A DNA stretch of 64,000 nt from Anisodus tanguticus (taxonomy: Eukaryota > Streptophyta > Magnoliopsida > Solanales > Solanaceae): contig CM067543.1 in the NCBI GenBank assembly GCA_034509755.1, forward strand, positions 19,282,954 to 19,346,953, written 5' to 3'. This document shows positions 23,581-34,834 of this stretch, piece by piece. The notes below the pieces were generated by a model that ran no database searches, was not told where the DNA came from, and saw only the letters and a program-made list of their open reading frames with translations. The position numbers were made by a program, and so were the translations under genes. Position 1 is the stretch's first letter. Every line of letters begins with the position of its first letter.

Positions 23581-23598
23581 AAGCAAAGAGAGGCATTC
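23581..23598 (+). other. Purine-rich tract before the 3' LTR of C
   Basis: AAGCAAAGAGAGGCATTC directly precedes TGTGAACACC, the expected place of a polypurine tract. It is less pure than in the other elements here. Confidence 0.5.
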
Positions 23599-24121
23599 TG
23601 TGAACACCTCATTTTTTACCGAACTGAAGTTTTACACCTTTTTATTGTTTTAATATTTTTTTTAGGTGTAGATTAGATATTTTAAAATTTTATTTTATTT
23701 TCGTAAGTCTTACTTTTAAATATTGAAAACTGCAAAAATAGAGTCACATTTTAGGATAAGTTGTGTTTTCATTTTTTCAAAGAGAAAAGAAAATTTGCAA
23801 AAAAATATATCTTTCTTCTAATTTATGTTTTAATAAACATGCTAGTGATTTTTGTATTTTTCTTAGTTACATTTTGTTTCTGACTAGATATAAACTTTTC
23901 TATATTTTTGTTATTCTAAAATATTTGTTAAATTTTATCATTATATTTTTTTTTTGTCCTTGCCAATAAAAAAAAAAGAAGAGAAAAAGACAAAAGCTAA
24001 AAATGGAACGAATTACTAAAATCATTAAACCTAATTAACATAATAAACACCTGTTACATTTACTCCCTCATTATCCCAATTTCCTTTTAACCTCTCACCC
24101 CTAAAATCACTCCCTATAAAC

Positions 24122-24345
24122 TAAGAGTGGCCAGTGGGCCGGGCTCGGGTCTGGCGGGGTCGGGGTCGAGGCGGGAGGGGAGAAGGGGCGGGGTCGGGTC
24201 TGGCGGGCTCTGGCGGGGTCGGGTCTGGCGGGCTCTGGCGGGGTCGGGTCTGGCGGGACTGGAGCAAGTCCCGTCCCGATCCCGATCCCGTCGGTATCGG
24301 GTCGGGGCGGGGTCGGGCTCGGGGCGGGATACGGCGGGTTTTCAT
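24122..24345. repeat. Left G+C-rich subterminal arm of the hAT element
   Basis: About 220 bp of overlapping GGTCTGGCGGG(CTCTGGCGGG)GTCGG units after the terminal repeat, then a T run. The plus strand is nearly C-poor and G-rich. Open frames in it on both strands are low-complexity and not genes. Confidence 0.9.
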
Positions 24346-24572
24346 TTTTTTTTTTTTTTTTTTTTTAAATAACATATGTATAAAAAAAACTCAATAAACA
24401 AAATAAGATAGTGTAATAAAAACATCCCAAGGCTGTTTTTGTGCCTCTTATATTATTTAATAGACATGATTTTTTTGTAATACAAATACAATTGTCTAAA
24501 ATCTAAATTGCAACTTTGTGGTGTTGTCCAAAAGTTACAAATTACATAATAAAATTACAATTAAAAAAATTA

Positions 24573-27014
24573 CATTCTCAAAAAAACCTGTTCTAATTGC
24601 TTGATCATTTCATGTGGTTCTTCGGTTGGAATTGGTATTTGTTGGTCAAATTGATCCACGTCGCTTCCACTACCTTCGGTTAAGATTTCGTTGTAGTTTT
24701 CATCATCTTCTTCGTTGATCTCCGGTTGACCGCACCTTCTCCACTCCGCTCGTATCCAATCTCTCGAATAATACCGCAATTTCCAAGCCGTCTCCGGCTA
24801 ATGAGTGTCTCGTGGTCTCCTATTTGATATCTCGCTGCGCGAAAAAGCGCTTTCGACGCAGCTGACGACGCTTGAATGTTCAAAACATCTCGAGCCATCA
24901 ATGAAAGTGTCGGAAAGGTCTTCTCATTCCCCCTCCAAAGATTTCAAAGCAAGTCTTCATGTCCATCTTCATTGATAACTTCTTGATACGGTACGAACCC
25001 CGTAAAACAAAAATATCCAACTCGCTAATTTAGTTAGTAGTAGAGGTACGACCGCACATTCTATTTACGAGGCTTTCAATACGGTACTGCGAAACAACAT
25101 GTCTTTTGTGAGGTTGTATTGAAGATGAAGAAGATGGTATGGAAGTTGGTAAGTTACTAGCATTTTCTTGTTGATAAAATCTATATATATTTTTGCATTG
25201 GTGGTCTACGCTAGACAATACTTCTTCTTTAGTTTGTTCAATAGGTGGTGGGTGATTTAGATTTTTGGGACTTGGAGGTGGTAGTACTTCTATACAATCG
25301 TAAATAGTTTCAATTAGTGATTTAGTACCGTCTATTTTAATAGTAGGATTTAATACGAACCAATAATATAAATAGAGGGAATAGGAATAAAATATTTTTT
25401 TATTTTGAGAAACATTTTTTTAATAACTTTGCCTTATAAACCGGTTTTTCCATATATTCACTAAGTAATAAAAATATTAGAGTTATATAAAATAACATAG
25501 TTGAAATAGTAGGATAATATATACCGGAAAATTCTTTTGTTGCTTGAAAAAATTTCTCTAAAAATACAATAAGTTCGGAGATTTTTTCCCAATCACTATC
25601 TAAAATCATATCACCGGCTTTTTATTATGAGAGTTAAAAAATAAAGTTATAGGTAATTTATAGTCATAAGCAACAAGTAGTTGCTCGTATAAAGAATTCC
25701 ACCTAGTGGATACTTCTTGTGGAATTTTTCTAAAAGGTAGTCCACAATCATGACAAATTTTTTTATATTCTTTTCTACGTTGTACTTTATTACTTTTAAA
25801 AATAAAGTTTATAGCAAATTGTATTTTACTAAGAATGTCTTCAAAAAGTGATAGACCATCCTTTACAATTAAGTTATATATATGGCACGCACATTTTATA
25901 TGAAAATGGTCCGGAAAAGAAGGAGTTAAACTATTTTTTAAAATTGTAATTGCGTAATTGTTATTAGAAGCGTTATCTAATGTAATAGTCATAATTTTAT
26001 CGATAATTCCGTAATAATCGCACACTTGATAAATATTTTCCGCAATAAAAGTACCGGTGTGCCTATCATCTATATATCTATACGCTAAAATACGTTTTTG
26101 CATAGACCATTTATAATCTATCCAATGACAAGTTACGAGTTAAATAATCATGGCCGTTAGTACTACGACCTATATCGGACGTGATGGATACTTTGCCATT
26201 AAAATGATATAATGAAAAACGTAAATATTGTTGATATTCATGCACGAATTTAAATACATCTCTCTTAACGAGTTGATCTAGGAAAACCATTAAAAACGGA
26301 TTATATATATCTCTAATGTAATGAATAAAACCGGGAGATGAAGGAAATGAAAAAGGCAAACCCTCCACAAAGAACTAATTTTGATATTGCTTCCCTATCT
26401 CTATGTTTATTTTATTTAGAGCCTACAATTCCCCCCCGTCATAGGGTTAATTTGACCTCACGTACTTGGTCCGGACGATATCGGTATGTGAACCTTGTCC
26501 CGATGGAGCGGCGTTTGCGCACCCGATTTTGAAGCTTGGTATTGGGCATACATAGGCCGGATGAGCACTTACTACGTGTCTAATTAAACCCCCGTCCCAC
26601 CGTGACCTTTTCCGCTTTAAATTTTAAAACATTTTTACAAATTTTACATATGGCTACTTGATTCTCTACGTCCCTATCAAAAAATGTCCATGCATCGATT
26701 TTAATGGTCGTTTTTCCGGACCTCGTCTCATACTAGGGGGAATAGGAGGTATTTCGGTTGAAGGTGCACTAGTGGGTGTGTTGTCATCAACATTAGTGGG
26801 TATATCATCTAGATCATCGTCTAAATTAAAGTCTTCTTGAGTTTCGAAAAAATAGCTCCTGGTCTAAATCTAATGGTATTGTAGAAAATGTTGAGTATCA
26901 ACAAAATCATCCTGTAGGAATAAGATGACTAGAAGAAATACCCTTGCCCTGGTTGCCCCTACTAGAAGAAGCACCCTTACCCTTACCCTTAAACATACCT
27001 TTTAATCCTTCCAT
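24573..27014 (-). pseudogene. hAT transposase, degraded
   Basis: Starts on the minus strand at 27014 with a Gly/Lys/Ser-rich leader soon closed by a stop. A BED-type zinc finger follows (about 26530-26700): AWTFFDRD, CKIC, then, in a shifted frame, GLIRHVVSAHPAYVC. The catalytic core is best kept in 25606-26103: TLDNASNN with the conserved Asp, then FHIKCACHIYNLIVKDGL and STRWNSLYEQL. The C-terminal dimerisation region (24680-24901) has FPTLSLMARDVLNIQASSAASKALF, here with the usual Ser-Glu changed to Ser-Lys, and an RDWIRAEW end with an acidic tail (24573-24760). At least six frames must be joined, so no active transposase is encoded. A full-length protein would have cut and pasted the element by its inverted repeats. 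Confidence 0.88.
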
Positions 27015-27409
27015 TTTAATTATGATAATAAATAAATAAATAAATAAATAAAGACAATAAAATTAAGTGATCTAAACTAAATAAACGAGACAATAATAAT
27101 TTAATGAAGGAACGAATGTACCAAACGCCGACGTAACGTCGACGTGTAATCGAGAGGTTGAAAATTGAAACTTTGCTCGATGGAAGATCCTCAAGCTAGT
27201 TGCCAACTTCACTACCAATTCCCAAATGAATAAATAAAATTGAATATTTAGCAAACAATGTAGACTTGTAGAGAGATATATTGAGAAATTAGAGAGATTG
27301 TACGAAGATTTGTGAGAAAGATGAAGAGAAAATGAGTTATTTATAGTTGAAAAATTGGGTTAAAGTGTAAATATAATAACTTATGGGTTAAAAATAAATA
27401 TTAAGGGGT

Positions 27410-27711
27410 AGGGGTTGGGGGAGGGGGGCTAAAATGGCCGTTGGTCAATGGCCATAATCTAAAATGGCCGTTGGTGCAACGGCCATTTTTGCAAAGGGGC
27501 GGGGGTCGGGGGTTGGGGTCGGGGCGGGGGTCGGGGCGGGGTCGGGTCTCGCGGGCCCGGGCGGGCTCGGGTCTCGCGGGACGAGACATCGTCCCGTCCC
27601 GAGTTCGAGTCCCGCCCCCGTAATTTTTTATTTTTTTTTTGGCGGGGTCGGGGCGGGCTCGGGACGGGCTCGGGTCGGGGTCGGGCTGTCCCGGCCCACT
27701 GGCCAGCCCTA
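27410..27711. repeat. Right G+C-rich subterminal arm of the hAT element with a hairpin
   Basis: Contains two AAAATGGCCGTTGGT repeats (27432 and 27461), the second facing its complement AACGGCCATTTTT to form a 12 bp perfect stem, followed by about 210 bp of GGCGGGGTCGGG units up to the terminal repeat. The unit type matches the left arm. Confidence 0.85.
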
Positions 27712-27929
27712 CTATAAACCTATCCCCTTAAACCCGTCTCCCTACATATTCTCAGCAAAACAAAATATTCCATCTTCCACACGTATTTGTTTTTAAAAAA
27801 TAGAAAGCAACTTAAACTACCCCAACCAAACCCAATCCCAAACGAAACAATTCCAAAACACTCCTAGAATAATTATCCCTTAATCTCCCTCTCCCTTACA
27901 AACAGCAAACATACACATCTATATAAATA

Positions 27930-29539
27930 CGAAAGTATGTATGTCCTAGAGACAATCACTGTTAGGGACAAATATACTTGAACACATTTGTATTATTAAT
28001 AAGATTAATATTTATGACATTTGCGATTATTGAATTATTAATTGATTATTTGTAATTATTCATTAATGTGCATCCCTTGAGCTTACGTTGTCATTTAATA
28101 GAGTGAGATATTGATGATAGAGCGTGACTCTAAAATAGCCTCGACTAATGATCATTGAGAATGGGATATCGATGATATGTTATAAGTCGACATGTGGTCT
28201 ACATCACATTCTTAGAGAATGTAGTATGTCTCACATGCTACTAGTAATGGTTACTAGTGATAGACACATGGATACTTTTGAAAAGTATTGGTATACCCTG
28301 TTGATAAACTATTTGTTATACATGTTTAAAGTGTTATCAGCGTATGGGAGATGAAAGTCCTTTGACTTGAGGTCAATACACACCTTGTTTACAGAGTAAT
28401 GTACTTTGACCATGTCCTAAGCTTAAACTCCTTATAGGATAAGATACGGCTTGTGTTGGGTGCATTATGATGTAAATTAAGGTGGTAGTTTAGCCAAGAA
28501 TAGGATTCATTCCTCGATTGAATATTCGAGAGAGCACTCAAGTTCTCAGTGATATTAGATCGACCAAGTCATTGGACAATGCAAGAGACATATTTAGAAT
28601 ATGATCCAGTTGTCGACTAATATAGATGCGATAAAGTGATCAAGCCATTTGGATAGACACATGGCAAATCCTAAGCTTGATCGAGTGTGTCACGAATGAA
28701 AATAATTTATCATCTCACATAAAGGTTATGTTTGCTGGATTCATGTAAACGTACTTCACATATTGAGTTCGTCATACGCGCAATCTAGGAGTTCCGTGTG
28801 GACCTTAATTGGATTAGTGTCGATATATGAAGGCCTATAGGATCACACTATGTCGATTGTCATTTCGGTCTAAGGGTGTATTGAGAGAATATTAAATATT
28901 CGATTTGGAACCGAGATATTTAAATTGATAATAACTATGGGATAATTTCTATTAGATGGAAATTATTTAAATCAAAATTGGATTTGGATTTAATGTGTTG
29001 AATATATATATATATATATATATAATAAATGAAAACGGAAACAAATTTTTACGTAGGGCGCCACGACGCCTGCTAGGGTGCGCGCGCGGCGCCGACCCGG
29101 CAGTGAGCCCAATCGGACTAGCCCACTGCACCTCGGGTTTTGGGCCAAGCTTAAGCCTAACCCTAAAACATTTTCTGACCTAATTTTATCTATAAATATA
29201 ATACAATCTCATTTTTATTAAACACACAAAAGAATACTAATTCTCATAAAACTTTCTAGACTTAGAGTCTAGGACGAAACTCTCTCGAACCTCTGTCAAG
29301 ATTTCATGGCTTTCTTGATAGAGAAATACACCATAGCATAGTGCTTGCAGTCGAAGAGACGGTTGCGTGTAATCCCTAAGTAAAGACTCCAAATTAATTA
29401 ATCTGTAAGTGTTCTATTTTATGTTACAGGTTTTGATTGTCATATAACCATACCAGAAGAAATTGTTGGGGTAAGTAGAACAAAATTTTAAACTTCCGTT
29501 GTGCATATTTATATGTTTTGAACCCAACAAAACCCTATA
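27930..29539 (+). repeat. 5' LTR of the copia element
   Basis: 1610 bp. Its outer ends are mutated: CGAAAG instead of TGAAAG at the start and CCCTATA instead of CCCTACA at the end. It contains a TA microsatellite (about 29003-29024) and a G+C-rich palindromic stretch (about 29056-29102). Confidence 0.92.
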
Positions 29540-29540
29540 G

Positions 29541-29552
29541 TGGTATCAGAGC
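29541..29552 (+). other. Primer-binding site, initiator tRNA-Met
   Basis: TGGTATCAGAGC, a perfect match to the canonical plant copia primer-binding site, one base after the 5' LTR. Confidence 0.92.
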
Positions 29553-31172
29553 CCAAGCTGGTTCAATGGTTATATAATAATTGAATAACATAATAATATG
29601 GGTTAAACATAAAATTGGATTAAAACAAGGCTTCTTGAAATCCTATATATCTTGACCAAATGTTAACCTTTTGATATCACCCTAAATTATCTCCTACGGT
29701 AACTCGAGGAAGTCATTCCGTTCTAACACAAACTAAGTCAAAAGTGCGGACATCCGGCTCATTGCACGGAGCACGGCGAAGAACGAGTATGAATGGATGA
29801 TGGTCGATATGTGCGCTATTGATAATAGTAGGTGAGGATAAAGGATCTGTGATTTGATCCATAAATTGGATTTAGGGCTTGAACAATTTTAGAAAATCAA
29901 CATAGAAACGTTTTGTCAGGACGTCGGCGTCGCGGCCCTATGTTATGGTACCGCGGCGCAGCCCTAATGCTTCATTTAAAAATTTGAGCTTACGAGACAG
30001 TAGGCGTCGCGGCTCCATGGCAGAGCGCCGCGACTCTAATGCATTAGCAGAAATCTTTCGATTTCGGCCTTTGCAGTGTCGCGGCTACATGGTGGAGTGT
30101 CGCGACACTAATGCATTTGCAGAAGCCGAAAGGTTTCTACTTTTGCAGCGTTGCGGCTCCATGGTGGAGCGCTATGATGCTAATGCATTTGCAGAATCCA
30201 AAAGGCTTCTGCCTCAGTGGCGCGCGGCCCTAATGATTAGCGTCACGACCCCACCTGTCCAAAAACAAAAAAAATCCAGAGTTCAGAATATTTAATCCAA
30301 GATTATTATTATACAATATATTATTTGATAAGTATATTGTTTATGTGCTAAATGTCAAATTGTTTGTCATTTAAATTACTAGAATAGCGTCCGCAAATAC
30401 ATGTCTGGGTAGGATGCACCCAGTATTTGTTCAACCGCTTAATATCATGCTTGGGTAGGCGGTACCCAAAATATGCTTAGTCATTTACATGATAATTAAG
30501 ATTTTTGTTGGACATAGCATGCTAGAGTTGATCTTGGTTAAAACCCTGAATTAAAATGTTCCCTAAATTTTAATATAAGTCTCATTTAAAATGAACGTGT
30601 CATCCGTTATAATTGATTGTAGTGCAAAATCCTTTTCGGCAAGATGAGTATTTATGCCACAGCATTTGCTCTAAGTCTACGAGGACTCAGACTCTTTCAT
30701 AGATGCATGTTAAATGTAGAAGTGGGTGATAAACCTTCATGAGTATTTACACCACAGTGTTTGCTCTATAAGGCAAAACTCACTTAGATACATAATTGTA
30801 GTCGCATAACGGGGTTGACTTGCTAGGCTGTCTTGGCGCCACAATGTCGGACAAGCCGAGGGACGCAGATCAATTATTTAGAACATTCGATCAAACATGA
30901 GTTACAAATTATTTGTAATTGGTTTAGAGACCTACCAGGTTGTGTTGTTGAAGTTATCAGCCACAGCAAACGCGGAGATAACATGAACCTGGATCATGGC
31001 CCATTATGACCATATTTGATACGAGTCTGTATTCTTCCATGGGGTCGAAGAGTATGTTAAAATAGTGGGAGCTAACTAAACTAAAAGTCATGTTAATTAG
31101 TTAAAGAATGTGTTCAATTGAAATTATCTTAGAGTTTAATTTCAAGTCTATTTGATTCTTCAGTCGTATAAA
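29553..31172 (+). other. Long untranslated leader of the copia element
   Basis: 1.6 kb without a credible gene. 29929-30240 holds a G+C-rich tandem array of about 70-78 bp units, each containing an imperfect palindrome (for example GTCGCGGCTCCATGG facing GGAGCGCCGCGAC, 30006-30036) and an AATGCATTTGCAGAA tail. The open frame at 29945-30295 follows the repeat and has no domain. 30380-30500 has a repeated CTTGGGTAGG(C/A)GGTACCCA-like motif. Confidence 0.75.
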
Positions 31173-32405
31173 ATGTCGAATCTATCACTGAAAATGTTGG
31201 TCGAGACAAACAAGTTGACTGGATCAAATTACCCTGACTGGTTAAGAAATCTGTGATTGGTGTTAAGACTAGAAAGAATTGAGTATGTGTTAGACACAGT
31301 GTTCCCCATAGTCCCTGCTGAAGATTCTGCTGAGTATGCCCTGTTTGACAAGGTGGCTTATCAGAAACATCTAGACGATGCTACCTCGACACAATGTGTA
31401 ATGTTGTCCTCCATGACCTTGGAGTTACAGAGGCAACATGAAAACATGGTCCCCAACGAAATGCTAGAACACTTGAAGAGTCTCTATGACTCACAGTCTC
31501 AGACAATGGAGTATGAATTGTTGAAGGACCTTTTCAAATATAAACTGAACGATAGAGGTCAAGTGTCAGTACATGTTCTGAAGATGATTGGGTTAATAGA
31601 ATGGTTGGCTTCGATTGGAACGAAGCTGCCTATAAATGTCTCTGTCAACCTGATCCTAAATTCACTTCCTGGTTCATTTGAGAATTTCATTGTGAACTTC
31701 AATATGAATGGGACCAAGGCAAGTCTTCTAGAGCTTCACAACATGCTAAAGACCTTTGAATCATCTACCTCTAAAGGTAAAGTCGTGCTCATGGTGGGCT
31801 CTTCTAGCAAGTTTAAACCCAAGGGTAAGAACATGCAGAAAAAAAAGGGTAAGACAGTTGTTGCACCTACAATTATGAAACCTAGAGGAGGTGTTCAAGA
31901 AAAGGCAAAGGTAGTTTCGGATGTGTGCCTCAACTGCAAGAAGAAAGGGCACTGGAAGAAGGACTGCACAGCTCCAGAAGGAGGCAAAGCACTAGGTGCT
32001 CCTGGCTCTACTGGACAAGGTATGTTTGTCATTGAAATAAACATGTCTATAGGTAACTCTCACTGTTGGGTATTAGATACCGCTTGTGGCTCACACATTT
32101 GTAATAATGTGCAGGGTCTGATTGACAGCAGAAAGGTTGTACCTTGGGAGTTAGACCTGCGCGTTGGAAATGGAGCACGAGTGGATGTTGAACGCGTGGG
32201 AACTTATAGACTAGATTTACCTTCAGGCTTTTGTTTAGAACTAAATAATTGTTATTTTATTCCCTCATTGACGGGGAATATTATTTCTATCCTAGTGTTA
32301 GACATTGAGGGGTTTTCCTCATTTATTGTCAATGGCAGTTATGTACTATCTTTTAATGGTTTAGTTTATGGAAACGCTCCGCTTGTGGATGGTTGTATGT
32401 TCTAA
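31173..32405 (+). pseudogene. Copia gag and protease, premature stop
   Basis: The natural start is ATG 31173 (MSNLSLKMLVETNKLTGSN), in frame with the long open stretch 31257-32405 but cut by TGA at 31254-31256. Gag has the UBN2-like capsid region (about 31400-31770, including LKMIGLIEWLASIG), a Lys-rich linker, and an intact CX2CX4HX4C zinc knuckle, CLNCKKKGHWKKDC (31926-31967). Protease follows with the active-site Asp in WVLDTACGSHI (Asp at 32076); the usual Asp-Thr/Ser-Gly is Asp-Thr-Ala here. A frame change at about 32395 breaks the link to integrase. Confidence 0.9.
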
Positions 32406-33785
32406 ACTGTAGTCGTGAAATTTTCAATGTGCAAAACAAACGAGCTAAGATAAGTAATCCAAGAAACTCCACCTACTTATGGCATTGTAGACTTGATCAC
32501 ATCAATGAATCAAGGATAGCAAGATTAAGAAAGTTAGACTACCTGGAACCATTTGACTTGGAGTCCGTTGGTAACTGTGAATCTTGCTTGAGAGGAATGA
32601 TGACCAACAAGCCACTTTCTGGAAAAGGGGTGCGTGCCAAAGATGTACTTGAGTTGGTCCATACTGATGTATTTAGGCCATTTTCAGCTCAAGCTCCCTT
32701 ACTTCATCACTTTTACATACTATTTTACAAGGTTTGGGCATGTGTATCTTATGAAACACAAGTCCGAAGCTTTTGAGAAATTCAAGGAGTACAAGTCAAA
32801 ACTAGAGAAGCAACTTGAAACAAGTATCAAGACCATTCGATCAGATCGAGGACGTGAATACTTAAGTAAAGAATTTTTGGATTACTTGAAGATTCATGGA
32901 GTCCAATCACAATGGACACCTCCTAGAACGCCACAGATGAATGGTGTTGCTGAAAGGAGAAATCGAACCTTATTAGATATGGTTAGATCCATGATGAGTT
33001 TCTCAGCTCTACCAACATACCTTTAGGGCTATGCATTGCAAAGGTCAATTTATATTCTGAACAGGGTTCCTTCAAAGTCAGTAGAGAAAACTCCATATGA
33101 GATATGGAATGGCAAGAAGCCATCACTTAAACACATGCGACCCTGGGGGTGCCCTGCATATGTAAAGAAGATGATTACTGACAAGTTGGAATCTAAAAGT
33201 GAGAAATATTATTTTGTGGGGTATCCAAAGGAAACTAAGGGATACTATTTCTATCTTCCTGGAGAACATAAGGTCATTGTTTCCAGAAATGCAACTTTCC
33301 TTGAAGAAGAATATGTCTACAAGGAAAAGAGCTGCAATGAGATAGAACTTGAAGAAATTCAAGAACCACAAGATAACACAGAAGTTGAACCCTTGTCGAA
33401 TAACCTAGACAAGGATTCAATGAGAGTATCTGGTGAAGATTGGGTACTTAGAGTACGCCCTTCAGCTAGCGGGAGTGCTGTGAGAGATAGTGCAGTAATG
33501 CAAGGCTCTCATACACAACCAATGGAAGATGATACAATGGTTGTACATCATTCCATTCAGGGAATACATGAAAATGACATTCTTGAAAGCTCTCAAGGTG
33601 ATAGATTGTCTAGCACACAAAGACCTTCTCATAATCAGAATGCAACAAACACTGAAACGCATAATAATCAACTCCGTAGGACTACTAGGACTCATCGTCC
33701 GCCTGAAAGACTTAATCTCCTTGTTGAAACACACAATGAGATAGATATTCCTGATGACGATGAACCTACAGCGAAGCCATCTTAG
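32406..33785 (+). pseudogene. Copia integrase, broken
   Basis: The pre-integrase zinc region has WHCRLDHINESRIARL and CESCL (about 32480-32590). The core has its three catalytic acids: Asp in ELVHTDV (about 32665), Asp in IRSDRGREY (32844) and Glu in NGVAERRNRTLLD (32952). Frameshifts lie near 32395 and 32700, and TAG at 33024-33026 replaces the Trp normally found before GYAL. The C-terminal part (33036-33785) continues with GKKPSLKHMRPWGCPAYV and the usual Ser/Asn-rich linker toward RT. Integrase would insert the cDNA into host DNA. Confidence 0.9.
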
Positions 33786-34830
33786 ACATTGATTCGCAGA
33801 GATGGCAAGAAGCCATGAAATTTGAGATGGACTTGATGTACATCAATCAAGTTTGGAACTTGGTTGATTTGCCAACAGGGGTTAGACCCATATGATGCAA
33901 ATGGGTCTTCAAGAAGAAGATTGATGCATATGGCAAGGTACAAACTTATAAGGCAAGATTGGTAGCTAAAGGTTATAATCAACAGCCTAGGGTCGATTAT
34001 GATGAAACCTTTTCACCTGTTGCGAAAATTAAGTCCATTCGGATTTTGCTTGCAATAGTCGCATACTATGATTATGACATTTGGCAAATGGATGTTAAAA
34101 TTGTTTTCCTCAATGGTAACCTATTTGAGAAGCTATATATGATACAACTTGAGGGTTTTACATCCAAGACTAAGCCCAAAGCAGTGTGCAATCTACAAAA
34201 GTCCATTTATGGACTTAAGCAAGCCTCAAGGAGTTGGAATATTTGCTTTGACAAAGCAGTCAAATCGTTTGACTTTGTTAGAAGCAAAGAAAATCCATGT
34301 GTTTATAGTAAGCGCAAGGAAGGGAGTATTGTCTTCATTTTTATATATGTAGATGACATACTAATAATGGGAGATAATAAGACTCTCATGCAATCAGTCA
34401 AGGAATGGTTATCCAGCATCTTTATGATGAAAGACTTGGGTGAAGCCTGCTACATTCTTGGAATTAGGATCTATAGAGATAGACTCAATAGATTGTTGGG
34501 GCTGTCACAGTCCACATACATAGATAAAGTGCTAAGACGATTCTCTATGGAAAACTCCAAGAAGGGAAGTCTTCCTATGGGTCAAGGCATAAAGTTATCA
34601 AAGAAGGATAGTTTTTCTACTGTTGCGGAACTTAAGCATAAAAATAATCACATATGCTTCAGCTATAGGATCTATCATATATATCATGACCTGTACAAGG
34701 TCAGATGTGGCCTATGCACTTAGTATGACTTGCAGAATCCTGGGGAAGAACACTAGAATGCAGTTAAGAGTATTCTTAAGTATCTTAGACGAACTAAAGA
34801 ATATTTCTTAGTCTATGGTGGACAAGAGAA
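33786..34830 (+). pseudogene. Copia reverse transcriptase, broken
   Basis: A frame change near 33780 is followed by WQEAMKFEMD and CKWVFKKK, with TGA 33893-33895 replacing Gly between them. The long open part is 33959-34723: GYNQQPRVDYDETFSPV, motif A WQMDVKIVFLNG, GLKQASRSW and an intact YVDDIL (about 34346-34360). A further frameshift near 34650 disrupts the connection region (IGSIIYIMTCTRSDVAYAL, 34650-34720). It would copy the element RNA into DNA. Confidence 0.92.
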
Positions 34831-34834
34831 TGTA

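Larger units (their letters stand above)
17526..23598 (+). other. Internal region of element C, no recognisable gene
   Basis: Begins with a primer-binding-like site and ends with a purine-rich tract before the 3' LTR. I looked for gag, protease, RT, RNase H and integrase motifs on both strands and saw none; the open frames here are short and have no domain features. What it does hold is repeats: the GAACTAC...GTAGG hairpin motif (six copies, 18313-23460), a 12-unit tandem array (21812-22567) and an 8-unit array (22568-22860). 17545-18300, 18860-20100, 20160-20640 and 22861-23400 hold nothing I can identify. The stretch at 20640-21660 differs in texture (separate entry). Confidence 0.7.
24122..27711 (-). 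mobile_element. hAT-superfamily DNA transposon, TSD CTATAAAC
   Basis: 3590 bp, flanked by the 8 bp duplication CTATAAAC (24114-24121 and 27712-27719), the size typical of hAT. Terminal inverted repeats of about 22 bp start TAAGAGTGGCCAGTGGGCCGGG on the left and, reverse-complemented, TAGGGCTGGCCAGTGGGCCGGG on the right (19 of 22 match). The 5' LTR of C near 8769-8790 shows the same region without the transposon. It carries one degraded transposase gene on the minus strand between extremely G+C-rich arms. Confidence 0.93.

Noticed and set aside
23763..23969. 68-codon frame in the 3' LTR of C
   Set aside because: It depends on T-rich LTR sequence. The part with A/T runs is absent or shifted in the other LTR copy.
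24127..24397. Long open frames on both strands in the G+C-rich arm of the hAT element
   Set aside because: They are Gly/Arg/Pro-rich shadows of a GC repeat lacking stop codons, with no domain and no homologous frame in the right arm.
29945..30295. 116-codon plus-strand frame in the copia leader
   Set aside because: It follows the period of the palindromic repeat and shows no domain. The real gag start is 31173.
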